Part shown: positions 27,012-35,211 of the stretch, piece after piece | Layout of the letters: each line of letters starts with the position of its first letter | Position numbering within the stretch: position 1 is the stretch's first letter | Assembly (NCBI GenBank): GCA_964542305.1 | Contig: CAZITX010000002.1 | Coordinates: forward strand, 91,161 to 155,160 | Direction of reading: 5' to 3' | Length of the DNA stretch: 64,000 nt | Source: DMER64 sp964542305 | GTDB taxonomy: Bacteria; Bacteroidota; Bacteroidia; Bacteroidales; UBA932 | Translations under genes and position numbers: made by a program | The notes under the pieces: model-generated | The model's input: the letters and a program-made list of their open reading frames with translations, nothing else | Databases searched by the model: none | What the model was told of the DNA's origin: nothing

Positions 27012-28421
27012 TTAAAATTTAAAATATTCAAGGGCATTGCGGTAAGATACAGCCTGAACGATCTCCCGTCCTATAAAATCCGTTTCGGAGGCAGGAAGCA
27101 GGCCTTGCTCCATATCGTTTCCCAGCAGGTTGCACAACGTCCTGCGAAAATAATCATGACGTGCATAGCTCAAAAAACTGCGGGAATCGGTCAACATCCC
27201 TACAAACCGGCTCAGCAGTCCCAGCAGGGAAAGGGTGTTGAGATGTTTTTCCATGCCGTCTTTTTGATCCAGAAACCACCAGGCTGCCCCAAATTGAATC
27301 TTTCCAGGAATACGGCCGTCCTGAAAATTGCCGGCCATTGTGGCCACCATTTCGTTATCCTTCGGATTTAGGTTATAGATAATGGTTTTAGCCAGTTTGT
27401 CCCGGCTGTCCAGGCTGTCCAGAAAAAGTGACATATTCCGTGCAACCGTAAAATCACCAATGGAATCATACCCGGTATCGGGACCTATGGAACGATACAT
27501 TCGTGAATTGTTGTTACGCAAAGCACCGTAATGAAACTGCTGTGTCCAGCCCTTTTCCCAGTCCATGATCCCGAACTCTGTGAGCATAGCCGTTTTGAAT
27601 ATGCGGATCTCCTGCAGGCCGGGTTGTTTCCCACTCATCACTTTTTGGAAAACCGCCTCTACCGCGGAAGCGGTATACTCCTCGGCAAAAAATTCCTCAA
27701 TGCCGTGATCGGAAAGGCGGCATCCGTGCTCCCCAAAATAAGCATGACGGGCCCTTAAAGATTCTATAAGCGTGTCAAAAGAATGTATGTTGATCCCGGA
27801 AACCTCGGCAAGCCTTTCCACGTAATCCCTGTACGCAAGCGGATCCTCAACTGCCATGGCTTTGTCCGGGCGCCAGGCGGGAAGGATCTTCACCGGAAAC
27901 CCTTCTGCAGCAATCTTTTGATGATGTTCCAGGGAATCCACAGGATCGTCCGTTGTACACAACGTTTCCACTCCGTACTTTGTGATCAGGCCCCTGGCAC
28001 TAAAATCCTCATTTTCCAACAGATCATTGCACTTCCGGTAAATATCCTGTGCTGTTTGCGGGTTAAGGAGTTCAGTAATGCCGAAGGCAGATCTTAATTC
28101 CATGTGAGTCCAGTGATACAACGGATTGCGCATGGTATAAGGAACCGTCTGTGCCCATTTCTCAAATTTTTCCCAATCGGAAGTATTTTTCCCGGTAATG
28201 TAACGTTCCTCTATACCGTTTGCCCGCATGGCTCTCCATTTGTAATGATCCCCGCTGAGCCATATCCGGGTCATGTTTTCAAATTGCCTGTCTTCGGCTA
28301 TTTCCCGGGGATCCAGGTGACAATGAAAATCAATAATGGGTAACTCCCTGGCGTAATCGTGATAAAGCCGTTGAGCCGTCTTTGTCTGTAAAAGAAAATT
28401 CTCGTCGTTAAACTGTTTCAT
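27012..28421 (-). CDS. uxaC: Glucuronate isomerase
   Basis: UxaC converts glucuronate to fructuronate and galacturonate to tagaturonate in the cytosol. The 469 residues carry the amidohydrolase-like metal motif DFHCHLDP (His33, His35) near the start, the HWTHMEL segment and the C-terminal GMLTDSRSFLSYARHDYFRR typical of the family. The frame is open upstream, but ATG 28421 gives the standard MKQFNDENFLL start. It is transcribed with the transporter gene. Altronate/mannonate oxidoreductases and dehydratases are not in this window. Confidence 0.95.
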   Translation of the reverse strand: MKQFNDENFLLQTKTAQRLYHDYARELPIIDFHCHLDPREIAEDRQFENMTRIWLSGDHYKWRAMRANGIEERYITGKNTSDWEKFEKWAQTVPYTMRNPLYHWTHMELRSAFGITELLNPQTAQDIYRKCNDLLENEDFSARGLITKYGVETLCTTDDPVDSLEHHQKIAAEGFPVKILPAWRPDKAMAVEDPLAYRDYVERLAEVSGINIHSFDTLIESLRARHAYFGEHGCRLSDHGIEEFFAEEYTASAVEAVFQKVMSGKQPGLQEIRIFKTAMLTEFGIMDWEKGWTQQFHYGALRNNNSRMYRSIGPDTGYDSIGDFTVARNMSLFLDSLDSRDKLAKTIIYNLNPKDNEMVATMAGNFQDGRIPGKIQFGAAWWFLDQKDGMEKHLNTLSLLGLLSRFVGMLTDSRSFLSYARHDYFRRTLCNLLGNDMEQGLLPASETDFIGREIVQAVSYRNALEYFKF

Positions 28422-28434
28422 AACCCGTAAATAA

Positions 28435-28875
28435 TTAAAACCATATGGACTCGTGCAGGATCTCTCCGAAACTGTGTGAAGTGATAAAGAGGATGACCCG
28501 TACAAGATGATAGCTTCCCATTAAAACAGCCGCCCCGTATGCCAGTTTTATGTTATAAAGCCACTTTATACTATAATTACGGCCGCGTATCAGTTCGGCC
28601 GTCATAACAAACAAAGCGGATGTAAAAAACAATATAAGTAACGGTCCGAATAAATGATAGCTGAAACTTGCCGCAAGATCGCCCCTGTAAAGACTTACCA
28701 TGGATTTTACCATACCACAGCCCGGGCATGGCAGACCTGTAAGCATTTTAAACGGACAAAACGACTGGCTTTCCTGCAAATGACCGGCACCCGGATCAAA
28801 TAAAATGATCAGCAGGGGCATGGCCAGAAACAGGAATAATGCAATTATTCCGGTTATTTTCCGACTGTAAGACAC
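28435..28875 (-). CDS. DUF2752 membrane protein
   Basis: This 146-residue protein has three or four hydrophobic segments and the DUF2752 signature CPFKMLTGLPCPGCGM (three conserved Cys) followed by the SLYRGDLAASFSYH segment. The family function is not known. It lies between the DUF4234-like gene (5-nt gap) and uxaC (13-nt gap) on the same strand, so it may share a transcript with the hexuronate genes by read-through. Confidence 0.85.
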   Translation of the reverse strand: MSYSRKITGIIALFLFLAMPLLIILFDPGAGHLQESQSFCPFKMLTGLPCPGCGMVKSMVSLYRGDLAASFSYHLFGPLLILFFTSALFVMTAELIRGRNYSIKWLYNIKLAYGAAVLMGSYHLVRVILFITSHSFGEILHESIWF

Positions 28876-28880
28876 CTATA

Positions 28881-29243
28881 CTATCTATACAACTTATTGA
28901 TCTCGCTTTGTACGATCATAGCAGCTACCATTGGAAAGAAAAAGCCTAACAGCATCAGCAATATGGACTGGTCCCTTGGAGGTGTTCCTATCCTTTCATC
29001 CAAAGCGGGCAATCCATCCCTTCCGACAACAAAAAAGAAATACATATTCACCGGCCATATACATCCGGCAAACACAGCCACAACCGAAGACAGGATCTCA
29101 CGTCCGGCTACGGCGTTAAATACTTTTGCTGCCTGTAGGTTCCAGTAAATAAGGTAAAGGCCGCAAGTGATGAATCCCAGGAGTAGAACAACAATGGGTT
29201 CTCTGCGAAATTCGGGAATGTTGTCAATGATCTGCATAATCAA
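28881..29243 (-). CDS. DUF4234-like small membrane protein
   Basis: The 120 residues contain two or three hydrophobic segments and the pattern FRREPIVVLLLGFITCGLYLIYWN that marks DUF4234 proteins. The function is unknown. It is followed at 5 nt by a DUF2752 gene, a neighbour combination that suggests a shared envelope role. An alternative start is two codons further in (29237). Confidence 0.75.
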   Translation of the reverse strand: MIMQIIDNIPEFRREPIVVLLLGFITCGLYLIYWNLQAAKVFNAVAGREILSSVVAVFAGCIWPVNMYFFFVVGRDGLPALDERIGTPPRDQSILLMLLGFFFPMVAAMIVQSEINKLYR

Positions 29244-29248
29244 GAATG

Positions 29249-30058
29249 TTAGTTAATAATTAATCCGTATTCAGTTTGAATAATTCCGTTCTTTCTGTTC
29301 TGCCTGCGGATCTGCTTGTTGTATTGCTGTTCCTTCAGGTGCACGTAATCCCGCGGATGATCCAGATGCAGTGTCACGGCCGAATACCTGATCTGCCTGC
29401 CTTTCACACCCAAGCGTTGGAGCCTTTCCCCAAACTCACGGTCCTCTCCTCCGTAGCGCAACCTCTGGTCAAATCCCCTTACGGCAATAATATCTTTTTT
29501 CCAGGCCGAGGCATTTCCTCCGTTCCATGTGGCACTTGCCGGGGTAAACCTGTTCAGGAAGCGCTCTTTCAAGCCGAAAGCATTTAATTTGTTGTTTTTA
29601 AAAGATTTGCCGAGTCCGTTACCTTCCAGCCACCTTCTTTCAAAACAGATCCCCGACCGGATATCCTCTTCACCGATCTTTGCAGACAGATCCGCCGGCA
29701 ACCGGACAGTCCCACCGGAAAGAAACCTACCCGTATTCCGCATATTAACGTGTACTTGCACAAAATCTTTTCTGGGTATGATGTCTCCGTCACTGAATAT
29801 CAAATAGTCCCCTTCACTCATCAGTACGGCTTTGTTCAGGATGGTGCATTTGCGAAATCCCTTATTCTCATGGTATACGTGTTTTATCGATAAGACACCT
29901 TTCCCTTTCATATCTTCAATAACTTTCAGAGTGCTTTCATTGGATCCGTCATCGGCAATGATCAATTCAAAATCCCTGTATGTCTGGCAGGAATACCCCC
30001 ACAACACACGTTCCAGCCAGACGGGTTGATTAAAAGTTGAAATAATTACAGAAACCAT
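29249..30058 (-). CDS. Family 2 glycosyltransferase
   Basis: The 269-residue soluble GT-A enzyme has the family 2 start MVSVIISTFNQPVWLERVLWGY and an ADDGS segment. Its DGD motif (IFSDGDIIP) is the metal/nucleotide-sugar site. The C-terminal RGFDQRLRYGGEDREFGERL is like galactosyltransferase C-terminal regions. It probably adds a sugar to a surface glycan; donor and acceptor are unknown. It heads a minus-strand run with the DUF4234-like and DUF2752 genes. A TATCTTTG element ends 7 nt before its ATG. Confidence 0.85.
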   Translation of the reverse strand: MVSVIISTFNQPVWLERVLWGYSCQTYRDFELIIADDGSNESTLKVIEDMKGKGVLSIKHVYHENKGFRKCTILNKAVLMSEGDYLIFSDGDIIPRKDFVQVHVNMRNTGRFLSGGTVRLPADLSAKIGEEDIRSGICFERRWLEGNGLGKSFKNNKLNAFGLKERFLNRFTPASATWNGGNASAWKKDIIAVRGFDQRLRYGGEDREFGERLQRLGVKGRQIRYSAVTLHLDHPRDYVHLKEQQYNKQIRRQNRKNGIIQTEYGLIIN

Positions 30059-30065
30059 GCGTAAA

Positions 30066-30073
30066 CAAAGATA
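30066..30073 (-). promoter_or_regulatory. -7 promoter element TATCTTTG for the glycosyltransferase gene
   Basis: On the minus strand TATCTTTG is 7 nt before the ATG at 30058. It is back to back with an identical plus-strand element at 30092-30099, giving two divergent promoters within 34 bp. Confidence 0.55.
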
Positions 30074-30091
30074 GAAAATTAAATTTTTTTC

Positions 30092-30099
30092 TATCTTTG
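30092..30099 (+). promoter_or_regulatory. -7 promoter element TATCTTTG for the DUF4402-like gene
   Basis: TATCTTTG matches TAnnTTTG and ends 24 nt before the ATG at 30124. It pairs with the divergent element at 30066-30073. Confidence 0.55.
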
Positions 30100-30123
30100 A
30101 ATTGTACGTTTAGCCATAAGGCT

Positions 30124-30582
30124 ATGAAAACATTCATTATCCTATCCATTCTATGCCTGATCTTTGCATATCCGGCAAAGGCTCAGGTTGTTGTAACAGG
30201 TCACGTAACGGCCGAGATCGTGGATGCCGCGAGCATTTCCCCGCAAGGTGTCTATGCTCTTGAAATTGACAAAACTCCCGATTTTACAAACAGTATCAAT
30301 TACGATGATGTTCTTCTGGGAGAAGTCACGGTTCGTTCAGGTTCAGATGTAGCATGTAACATAGTGGTAAAACCGGCAACGGTATCCGGATCAGAAGGGG
30401 AACTTCTGACAATGGAAACTTCACTTAACCAGCGCATTGGAGAAGAATCAAGAAAATTGAACGAATGGGAACACACCGACGGTGACCAGACACTCCAATT
30501 GACCGGCAACGTCAATACTTTGCGTAAACAACAATCCGGCCTTTATGAAGGGTCCTACACCGTTGTTTTTGCATACAATTGA
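30124..30582 (+). CDS. Small secreted beta-rich protein, DUF4402-like
   Basis: The 152-residue protein has a signal peptide (MKTFIILSILCLIFAYPAKA, cleavage after AKA) and no lipobox. The mature part alternates polar and hydrophobic residues and ends in LYEGSYTVVFAYN. This fits the C-terminal strand G-x-Y-x-G-x-[FY]-x-V-x-[VF]-x-Y of DUF4402 proteins. A final beta-strand ending in Tyr-Asn at the extreme C-terminus resembles secreted fibre subunits. The usher-like gene begins about 105 nt downstream, which suggests this is its substrate or partner. This is inference. The ATG at 30124 is chosen because it sits directly at the signal peptide. Confidence 0.65.
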   Translation: MKTFIILSILCLIFAYPAKAQVVVTGHVTAEIVDAASISPQGVYALEIDKTPDFTNSINYDDVLLGEVTVRSGSDVACNIVVKPATVSGSEGELLTMETSLNQRIGEESRKLNEWEHTDGDQTLQLTGNVNTLRKQQSGLYEGSYTVVFAYN

Positions 30583-30607
30583 CTGTACCTCTCAAGGTTC
30601 TTTCATT

Positions 30608-30652
30608 AATATATTGTAAATTTCACTACTTTTGTAAAATTTACAATATATT
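30608..30652. repeat. 16-bp perfect inverted repeat around a promoter element
   Basis: AATATATTGTAAATTT at 30608-30623 is the exact reverse complement of 30637-30652, with a 13-nt loop. Eight T residues run from 30651. As RNA this is an AT-rich intrinsic terminator for the DUF4402-like gene. As DNA it frames the -7 element of the usher-like gene and could be an operator. Confidence 0.65.
30627..30634 (+). promoter_or_regulatory. -7 promoter element TACTTTTG inside the loop of the inverted repeat
   Basis: TACTTTTG matches TAnnTTTG and lies wholly in the 13-nt loop between the two repeat arms. It is 53 nt before the usher-like ATG at 30688. No clear -33 TTTG is seen at 19-21 nt. Confidence 0.5.
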
Positions 30653-30687
30653 TTTTTTGTGCCTGTAACCTGTCATTCAAGCGCTTG

Positions 30688-33600
30688 ATGCCCAACCAGC
30701 CACACGTTTTCAACCAACCCGTTACCCGGAAAAACCCGGGTCTGTGGGTGCGCTGTTTTACTATCTTGCTTTTGGCAGCCGGCTTGATGCATCCGGCGAA
30801 GGCACTGGCCCAGGAAGAGTACCTGGAAGAAATGGTCATCTACTTTTCTGTACCGCGTATTGGAGGAACAGATATTTCTGCGGTGATCGGAGAACATAAT
30901 GTTTACTTATCTGTTCCCGAATTATTCGATTTTTTAAAGATCAAAAACACTTACACTGCAGGCTTTGCTTCAATTTACGGGTTTTTCATCACAGAAGATG
31001 CCCCATACAACATTGACCGTGTAAACAATATAATCACATACCGGGGTAAAGAATTCACTTTAAAACCTGGAGACATTATCCGTACCGAAACGAATATTTA
31101 TCTGAAATCCAATTATTTCGGACAGGTTTTCGGACTGGATTGTTCATTCAGCTTCAGAAGCCTCTCTGTCACAATGAACACAAGTATAGAACTACCCGTG
31201 GTCAGGGAAATGAGACAGGAGCAGATGCGCAAGAGCCTGGGCCGGATAAGGGGTGAAGTTGAAGCAGATACAACAATTGGCAGAAAATTTCCTTTTATTC
31301 ATTTTGGAATGGCCGATTGGTCAGCCGTACTGACACAGGAAGTGCAGGGCCCTTCAGAAGCCCGCCTGTCACTGAACCTGGGCGGTGTCATTGCAGGAGG
31401 AGAAGCAGACATCAGGCTTAATTACAACACCAACACCCCGTTTAACGAAAAAAATCAGTTTTACCAGTGGCGCTACGCCAACAACCAATACAAAGCCCTC
31501 AGACAAGTCATCCTGGGTAAGATCAGTACGTTCTCCACCTCGACCATCAATTCACCTGTTCTGGGAGTCCAGGTAACCAATACGCCCACTACCTACCGGC
31601 AGTCATTCGGAACCTACACGTTGAGTGATATTACCGAACCGGGGTGGACTGTTGAGCTTTATGTTAACAACGTTCTGGTGGATTACCAACAGGCAGATGC
31701 CTCGGGGTTTTATACGTTTGAAGTTCCCCTGGTCTACGGGAATACGAACGTAAAGCTGCAATTCTACGGACCCTGGGGAGAAGAACGGTCCAAAGAACAA
31801 ACATTGAACATTCCGTACAATTTTCTTCCTGCAGGCAATTTTGAATACCGTGTATCTGCCGGTGTAGTGGAAGACTCTTTGTTCAGCAGGTTTTCACGTG
31901 TGGATATGGATTACGGTATCGCTCGCTTCATGACGGTAGGAGCCGGTGTGGAATACCTCTCTTCTGTTTCTTCCGGGCAATTCATGCCTTTTGTACATAC
32001 TTCCGTTCAAATTGCACCCGGGTTGCTGTTGAGTGGAGAATACACACACGGAGTGAACGCCAAAGGGATCCTTAACTGGAGATTACCTTCCGATATTCAG
32101 TTTGAAGTAAATTACACTCGTTATGACAGGGATCAGACGGCAATCAACACAAACTACCTGGAAGAAAGACGTATTACCATGTCCATTCCTCTCCGGATGC
32201 GACGCTTTTCACTTTTTTCAAGGATGGCCCTCAACCAGATCATCATGCCCAATACCCGGTATACGTCGGCCGAATTGCTTTTGTCCGGCAATTTTTGGGG
32301 AATCAACACCAACCTGACTACTTTCGCTACTTTTTCTCAGTACTCAAAAACCAATATATACAGTTCGCTTTCCATGTCGTTCAGACTGCCGGCGTCTTTC
32401 ATTCTGACCCCGCAGGCACAATTCAACTATACGCAAGGAAAATTTGTTTCCACCCGGGTTGCCCTGGAAAAGAAAATGTTTAAAAACGGGTATCTAAACC
32501 TGTCTTTTGAACGAAATTTTGCCAATAACATTACGAACCTGGAAGTAGGATTACGCTATGATTTTTCATTTGCCCAGATTGGATTCACAGCCCGCAGAAG
32601 CAATGACACTTATTCTTTTGTGGAAACAGCAGGAGGAAGCCTTATGGTAGATCCACGAACCAGGTACGTAGGTGTCAACAACCGCAGCAGTGTTGGCAAA
32701 GGGGGTATGATTCTTTATCCGTTCCTGGATATGAACTGGAACGGGATAAAGGACGAAGGAGAACCCAAGGCATTCGGGATGGAAGTCCAGGTAAGCGGCG
32801 GACGTGTTGAATATAAAGAACGGGACACCATCACCAGGATATTTGACCTGCAACCCTATGCAGAATACCTGGTAACCCTGGACGGGAGCAAATTTGACAA
32901 CATTACCTGGAGAATGCGCAACCAGACACTAAGTGTTGTGGTAGACCCCAACCAGTTCAAACGTATTGAGATCCCGGTTGTTGTCGTGGGAGAAGCATCG
33001 GGACAAGTATATTTGCGTGACGGGAATACCCTACGCGGTCAGGGCCGGATCACCGTGCAATTTTACAATAATGATAACGTACTCATTCACAGCACACTTT
33101 CCGAGTCTGACGGATACTTCACCTATATGGGACTGGCTCCCGGCGAATACACCGCCGTTATTGATCCGGAACAGATGAGAAAACTGGATATGACATCATC
33201 TCCCGCTCAAATACCCTTTACCATTGAACCCAGTATAGACGGGGATTACATTTACGACCTGGAATTCACTATCCGCTCCACTGTACCTCAGGAGAAACCT
33301 GCGACACCTGCTGAAGAGAAACCTGTTGCGGAGAAACCTGTTGCGGAGAAACCCGTTGCGGAAAAACCCGTTGAAAAACCGGTGGAGGCAATCCGTGACA
33401 CGGTGCCTGCTCCCGTTACCAAACCCACCCCCGTTACTAAGGATACCGTAACCGTTCCGCAAGCGCAACCTGTTATCCGGGATAGTGAGCCTGCCGGTGA
33501 ATTACCAACAATAGGCGGGTACCGCCTGCAATTCCTGGTCTTAAGCAATCCTCTGGAAGCTGAAAGTCAATATTTTGAAAGACTTACAAAGAAACTGCCT

Positions 33601-33765
33601 AACCTGAACATTTCCGTCAGACTGGAAGAAGACGGCCTCTACCATTACGTATCGCGGGTATTCCGTACACGGAGCGAAGCCAGGCACTGGATGCGCATGA
33701 TCAACGGTATGGGCTGGCAGGATTGTGTGTTGAGAACTGAAACAGAAAAACCCCTCAAAAAATGA
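30688..33765 (+). CDS. Usher-like outer-membrane protein with C-terminal SPOR-like domain
   Basis: The 1025 residues show an export signal (about 20-42, ending AKALA) and an N-terminal domain with VYLSVPELFDFLKI. Segments typical of fimbrial ushers follow: VELYVNNVLVDYQQADASG, FEVPLVYGNTNVKLQFYGP and LPAGNFEYRVSAG (about 322-395). A long barrel-like stretch comes next (to about 670). Then come an SdrD-B-like segment (LDMNWNGIKDEGEP, near 677), a carboxypeptidase-regulatory-like domain (about 768-850), a Pro-rich linker with EKPVA repeats (from 877) and a SPOR-like domain (about 942-1020). Ushers export and anchor surface fibres; SPOR domains bind peptidoglycan. No chaperone gene is adjacent. 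ATG 30688 is chosen over a TTG one codon earlier. Confidence 0.7.
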   Translation: MPNQPHVFNQPVTRKNPGLWVRCFTILLLAAGLMHPAKALAQEEYLEEMVIYFSVPRIGGTDISAVIGEHNVYLSVPELFDFLKIKNTYTAGFASIYGFFITEDAPYNIDRVNNIITYRGKEFTLKPGDIIRTETNIYLKSNYFGQVFGLDCSFSFRSLSVTMNTSIELPVVREMRQEQMRKSLGRIRGEVEADTTIGRKFPFIHFGMADWSAVLTQEVQGPSEARLSLNLGGVIAGGEADIRLNYNTNTPFNEKNQFYQWRYANNQYKALRQVILGKISTFSTSTINSPVLGVQVTNTPTTYRQSFGTYTLSDITEPGWTVELYVNNVLVDYQQADASGFYTFEVPLVYGNTNVKLQFYGPWGEERSKEQTLNIPYNFLPAGNFEYRVSAGVVEDSLFSRFSRVDMDYGIARFMTVGAGVEYLSSVSSGQFMPFVHTSVQIAPGLLLSGEYTHGVNAKGILNWRLPSDIQFEVNYTRYDRDQTAINTNYLEERRITMSIPLRMRRFSLFSRMALNQIIMPNTRYTSAELLLSGNFWGINTNLTTFATFSQYSKTNIYSSLSMSFRLPASFILTPQAQFNYTQGKFVSTRVALEKKMFKNGYLNLSFERNFANNITNLEVGLRYDFSFAQIGFTARRSNDTYSFVETAGGSLMVDPRTRYVGVNNRSSVGKGGMILYPFLDMNWNGIKDEGEPKAFGMEVQVSGGRVEYKERDTITRIFDLQPYAEYLVTLDGSKFDNITWRMRNQTLSVVVDPNQFKRIEIPVVVVGEASGQVYLRDGNTLRGQGRITVQFYNNDNVLIHSTLSESDGYFTYMGLAPGEYTAVIDPEQMRKLDMTSSPAQIPFTIEPSIDGDYIYDLEFTIRSTVPQEKPATPAEEKPVAEKPVAEKPVAEKPVEKPVEAIRDTVPAPVTKPTPVTKDTVTVPQAQPVIRDSEPAGELPTIGGYRLQFLVLSNPLEAESQYFERLTKKLPNLNISVRLEEDGLYHYVSRVFRTRSEARHWMRMINGMGWQDCVLRTETEKPLKK
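33316..33375 (+). repeat. Four tandem 15-bp coding repeats (EKPVA units)
   Basis: Two identical units GAGAAACCTGTTGCG are followed by two variants with one to four changes. They encode EKPVA, EKPVA, EKPVA and EKPVE in the linker before the SPOR-like domain. Such in-frame units can expand or contract without shifting the frame. Confidence 0.85.
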
Positions 33766-33774
33766 AGGGTTTTG
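33747..33774 (+). terminator. Terminator hairpin overlapping the usher-like gene's stop codon
   Basis: AAAACCC pairs with GGGTTTT across a loop that contains the TGA stop at 33763-33765. The 3' arm ends in a T run. The tRNA-Val gene on the other strand begins 6 nt further on. Confidence 0.5.
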
Positions 33775-33779
33775 GGTTG

Positions 33780-33854
33780 TGGGAGCAAAGAGATTCGAAC
33801 TCATGACCCCCTGCTTGTAAGGCAGGTGCTCTAAACCAGCTGAGCTATGCTCCC
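33780..33854 (-). tRNA. tRNA-Val (anticodon TAC)
   Basis: Read on the minus strand, GGGAGCA pairs with TGCTCCC to form the acceptor stem, with discriminator A at 33780. The D-arm is AGCTCAGCTGGTTTAGAGC, the anticodon stem-loop is CCTGCCTTACAAGCAGG with anticodon TAC, and the T-arm has GTTCGAATC. CCA is not encoded. It lies between the convergent end of the usher-like gene and the end of folC. Confidence 0.95.
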
Positions 33855-33876
33855 AAACGGGACTGCAAAGATAAAT

Positions 33877-35154
33877 TTATTTTTCTTCCCTGCAAAAAAA
33901 GTTTTCCATCAGATCGGCAACCGTAAAAGTGCTTCCCCCGACCAGGATCAGATCCTCCGCCGAGGCTGCCTTAAAGGCTTTTTCAAAAGCCTCTTTCACA
34001 GTCGTAACTTCTTCACCCTGAAATCCCAGTGCTTTCCCCCAATCAGAAAGCTGCCGGTGCGGCAATGCCCTGGGTATGGATGCCTGTGTAAAAAAGTAAT
34101 AGGCATTTCTGGGCAACAAGGGTGCTATTTGTGCAAGGTCTTTTCCTTGTACCACTCCAAAGACAAAAAAAAGTTTTCTATAAGATTCCTTAGCCAGTTG
34201 ATCTTTCAGGTATTGCATTCCGTGGGCATTGTGTCCCGTATCGGCAATTACGGAAGGGCGCTCTCCCAGACGTTCCCACCTTCCGTGCAAACCGGTCATG
34301 GTCTCAAAACGTTCCAATCCCCCGGCGATCACCTCTCGTGTCAGCAGGGAGGCATATACCGGAGAGGCAGCGCGAAGTACGTCCAGAGCGCACAATGAAG
34401 TTCTCAGGTTTTTCTGCTGGTACAAAGTGTTTCCCTCAAGACAGTAATCTTCAAATGGCCTTTCAAAAGCCTTGTACAATGGAGCTCCCAGATCGCGCGC
34501 TTTTTGTGCCAAAACAGGAAAGGCTTCAGAATCATACTCCCCTACAACCAATGGGACTTCTTTTTTTATTATGCCTGCTTTTTCTCCCGCAATTTTTTCA
34601 ATGGTATCTCCCAGCAGATCGCAGTGATCCAGACCGATATTGGTGATAACTGAAAGCAAAACAGATCTTTCTGTAAGGATGTTGGTGGAATCCAACCGTC
34701 CTCCCAAGCCGGTTTCAATGACGGCAATATCTGTTTTACTATCTGCAAAATAGCGGAACGCCATAGCTGTAGTCATATCAAAAAAAGAAGGAAGTTCTTC
34801 TTTAAGATTGTCCATCCGTTCGGTTTTGAACCGTTCAATGAAGGATACAACATCTTCACCGGGTATCATTTGCCCGTTGACTTTAATGCGTTCGCGAAAA
34901 TCCAGTAAGTGGGGAGAAGTGTACAATCCCGTCCGGAGTCCGGCCTGTTGTAATACAGAGGCAAGCATATGCGCCACCGACCCTTTTCCGTTTGTGCCGG
35001 CTATGTGTATGCACGGGTATTTTTCCTGTGGTTTGTCCAGCCAGTTCGCAAGGGACTGCATCCTGTGCGGATAAGGTTTATACCCTTCAATCCCGATTTT
35101 TTGATATTGGGGAAAATGAGATATCAGAAAAGATACGGCTTGCCGGTAGTCCAT
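33877..35154 (-). CDS. folC: Bifunctional folylpolyglutamate synthase / dihydrofolate synthase
   Basis: FolC joins glutamate to dihydropteroate and extends folate polyglutamates in the cytosol. The 425 residues contain the Mur-ligase ATP loop HIAGTNGKGSVAHML, the SPHLLDFRERI segment, and later GLGGRLDSTN with NIGLDHCDLLG. The C-terminal domain has DTGHNAHG. Its length fits the bacterial family. It is divergent from the PIN-PhoH gene. Confidence 0.93.
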   Translation of the reverse strand: MDYRQAVSFLISHFPQYQKIGIEGYKPYPHRMQSLANWLDKPQEKYPCIHIAGTNGKGSVAHMLASVLQQAGLRTGLYTSPHLLDFRERIKVNGQMIPGEDVVSFIERFKTERMDNLKEELPSFFDMTTAMAFRYFADSKTDIAVIETGLGGRLDSTNILTERSVLLSVITNIGLDHCDLLGDTIEKIAGEKAGIIKKEVPLVVGEYDSEAFPVLAQKARDLGAPLYKAFERPFEDYCLEGNTLYQQKNLRTSLCALDVLRAASPVYASLLTREVIAGGLERFETMTGLHGRWERLGERPSVIADTGHNAHGMQYLKDQLAKESYRKLFFVFGVVQGKDLAQIAPLLPRNAYYFFTQASIPRALPHRQLSDWGKALGFQGEEVTTVKEAFEKAFKAASAEDLILVGGSTFTVADLMENFFCREEK

Positions 35155-35211
35155 AACGGTGCGAATTTAGACAAAAATTTTTGCTATCTTTATAGATTAA
35201 AATCTTAGAAC

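Noticed and set aside
30608..30652. Invertible (phase-variable) promoter flanked by inverted repeats
   Set aside because: The arms are only 13 nt apart, too close for site-specific inversion as in Bacteroides invertons, and no recombinase gene is present. Operator or terminator is more likely.
33316..33375. CRISPR-like or other non-coding repeat
   Set aside because: The units are in frame, only 15 bp, without spacers, and encode a Pro-rich linker.
33847..34398. 183-codon plus-strand frame opposite folC
   Set aside because: folC on the minus strand has clear Mur-ligase motifs, and the plus frame is its mirror.
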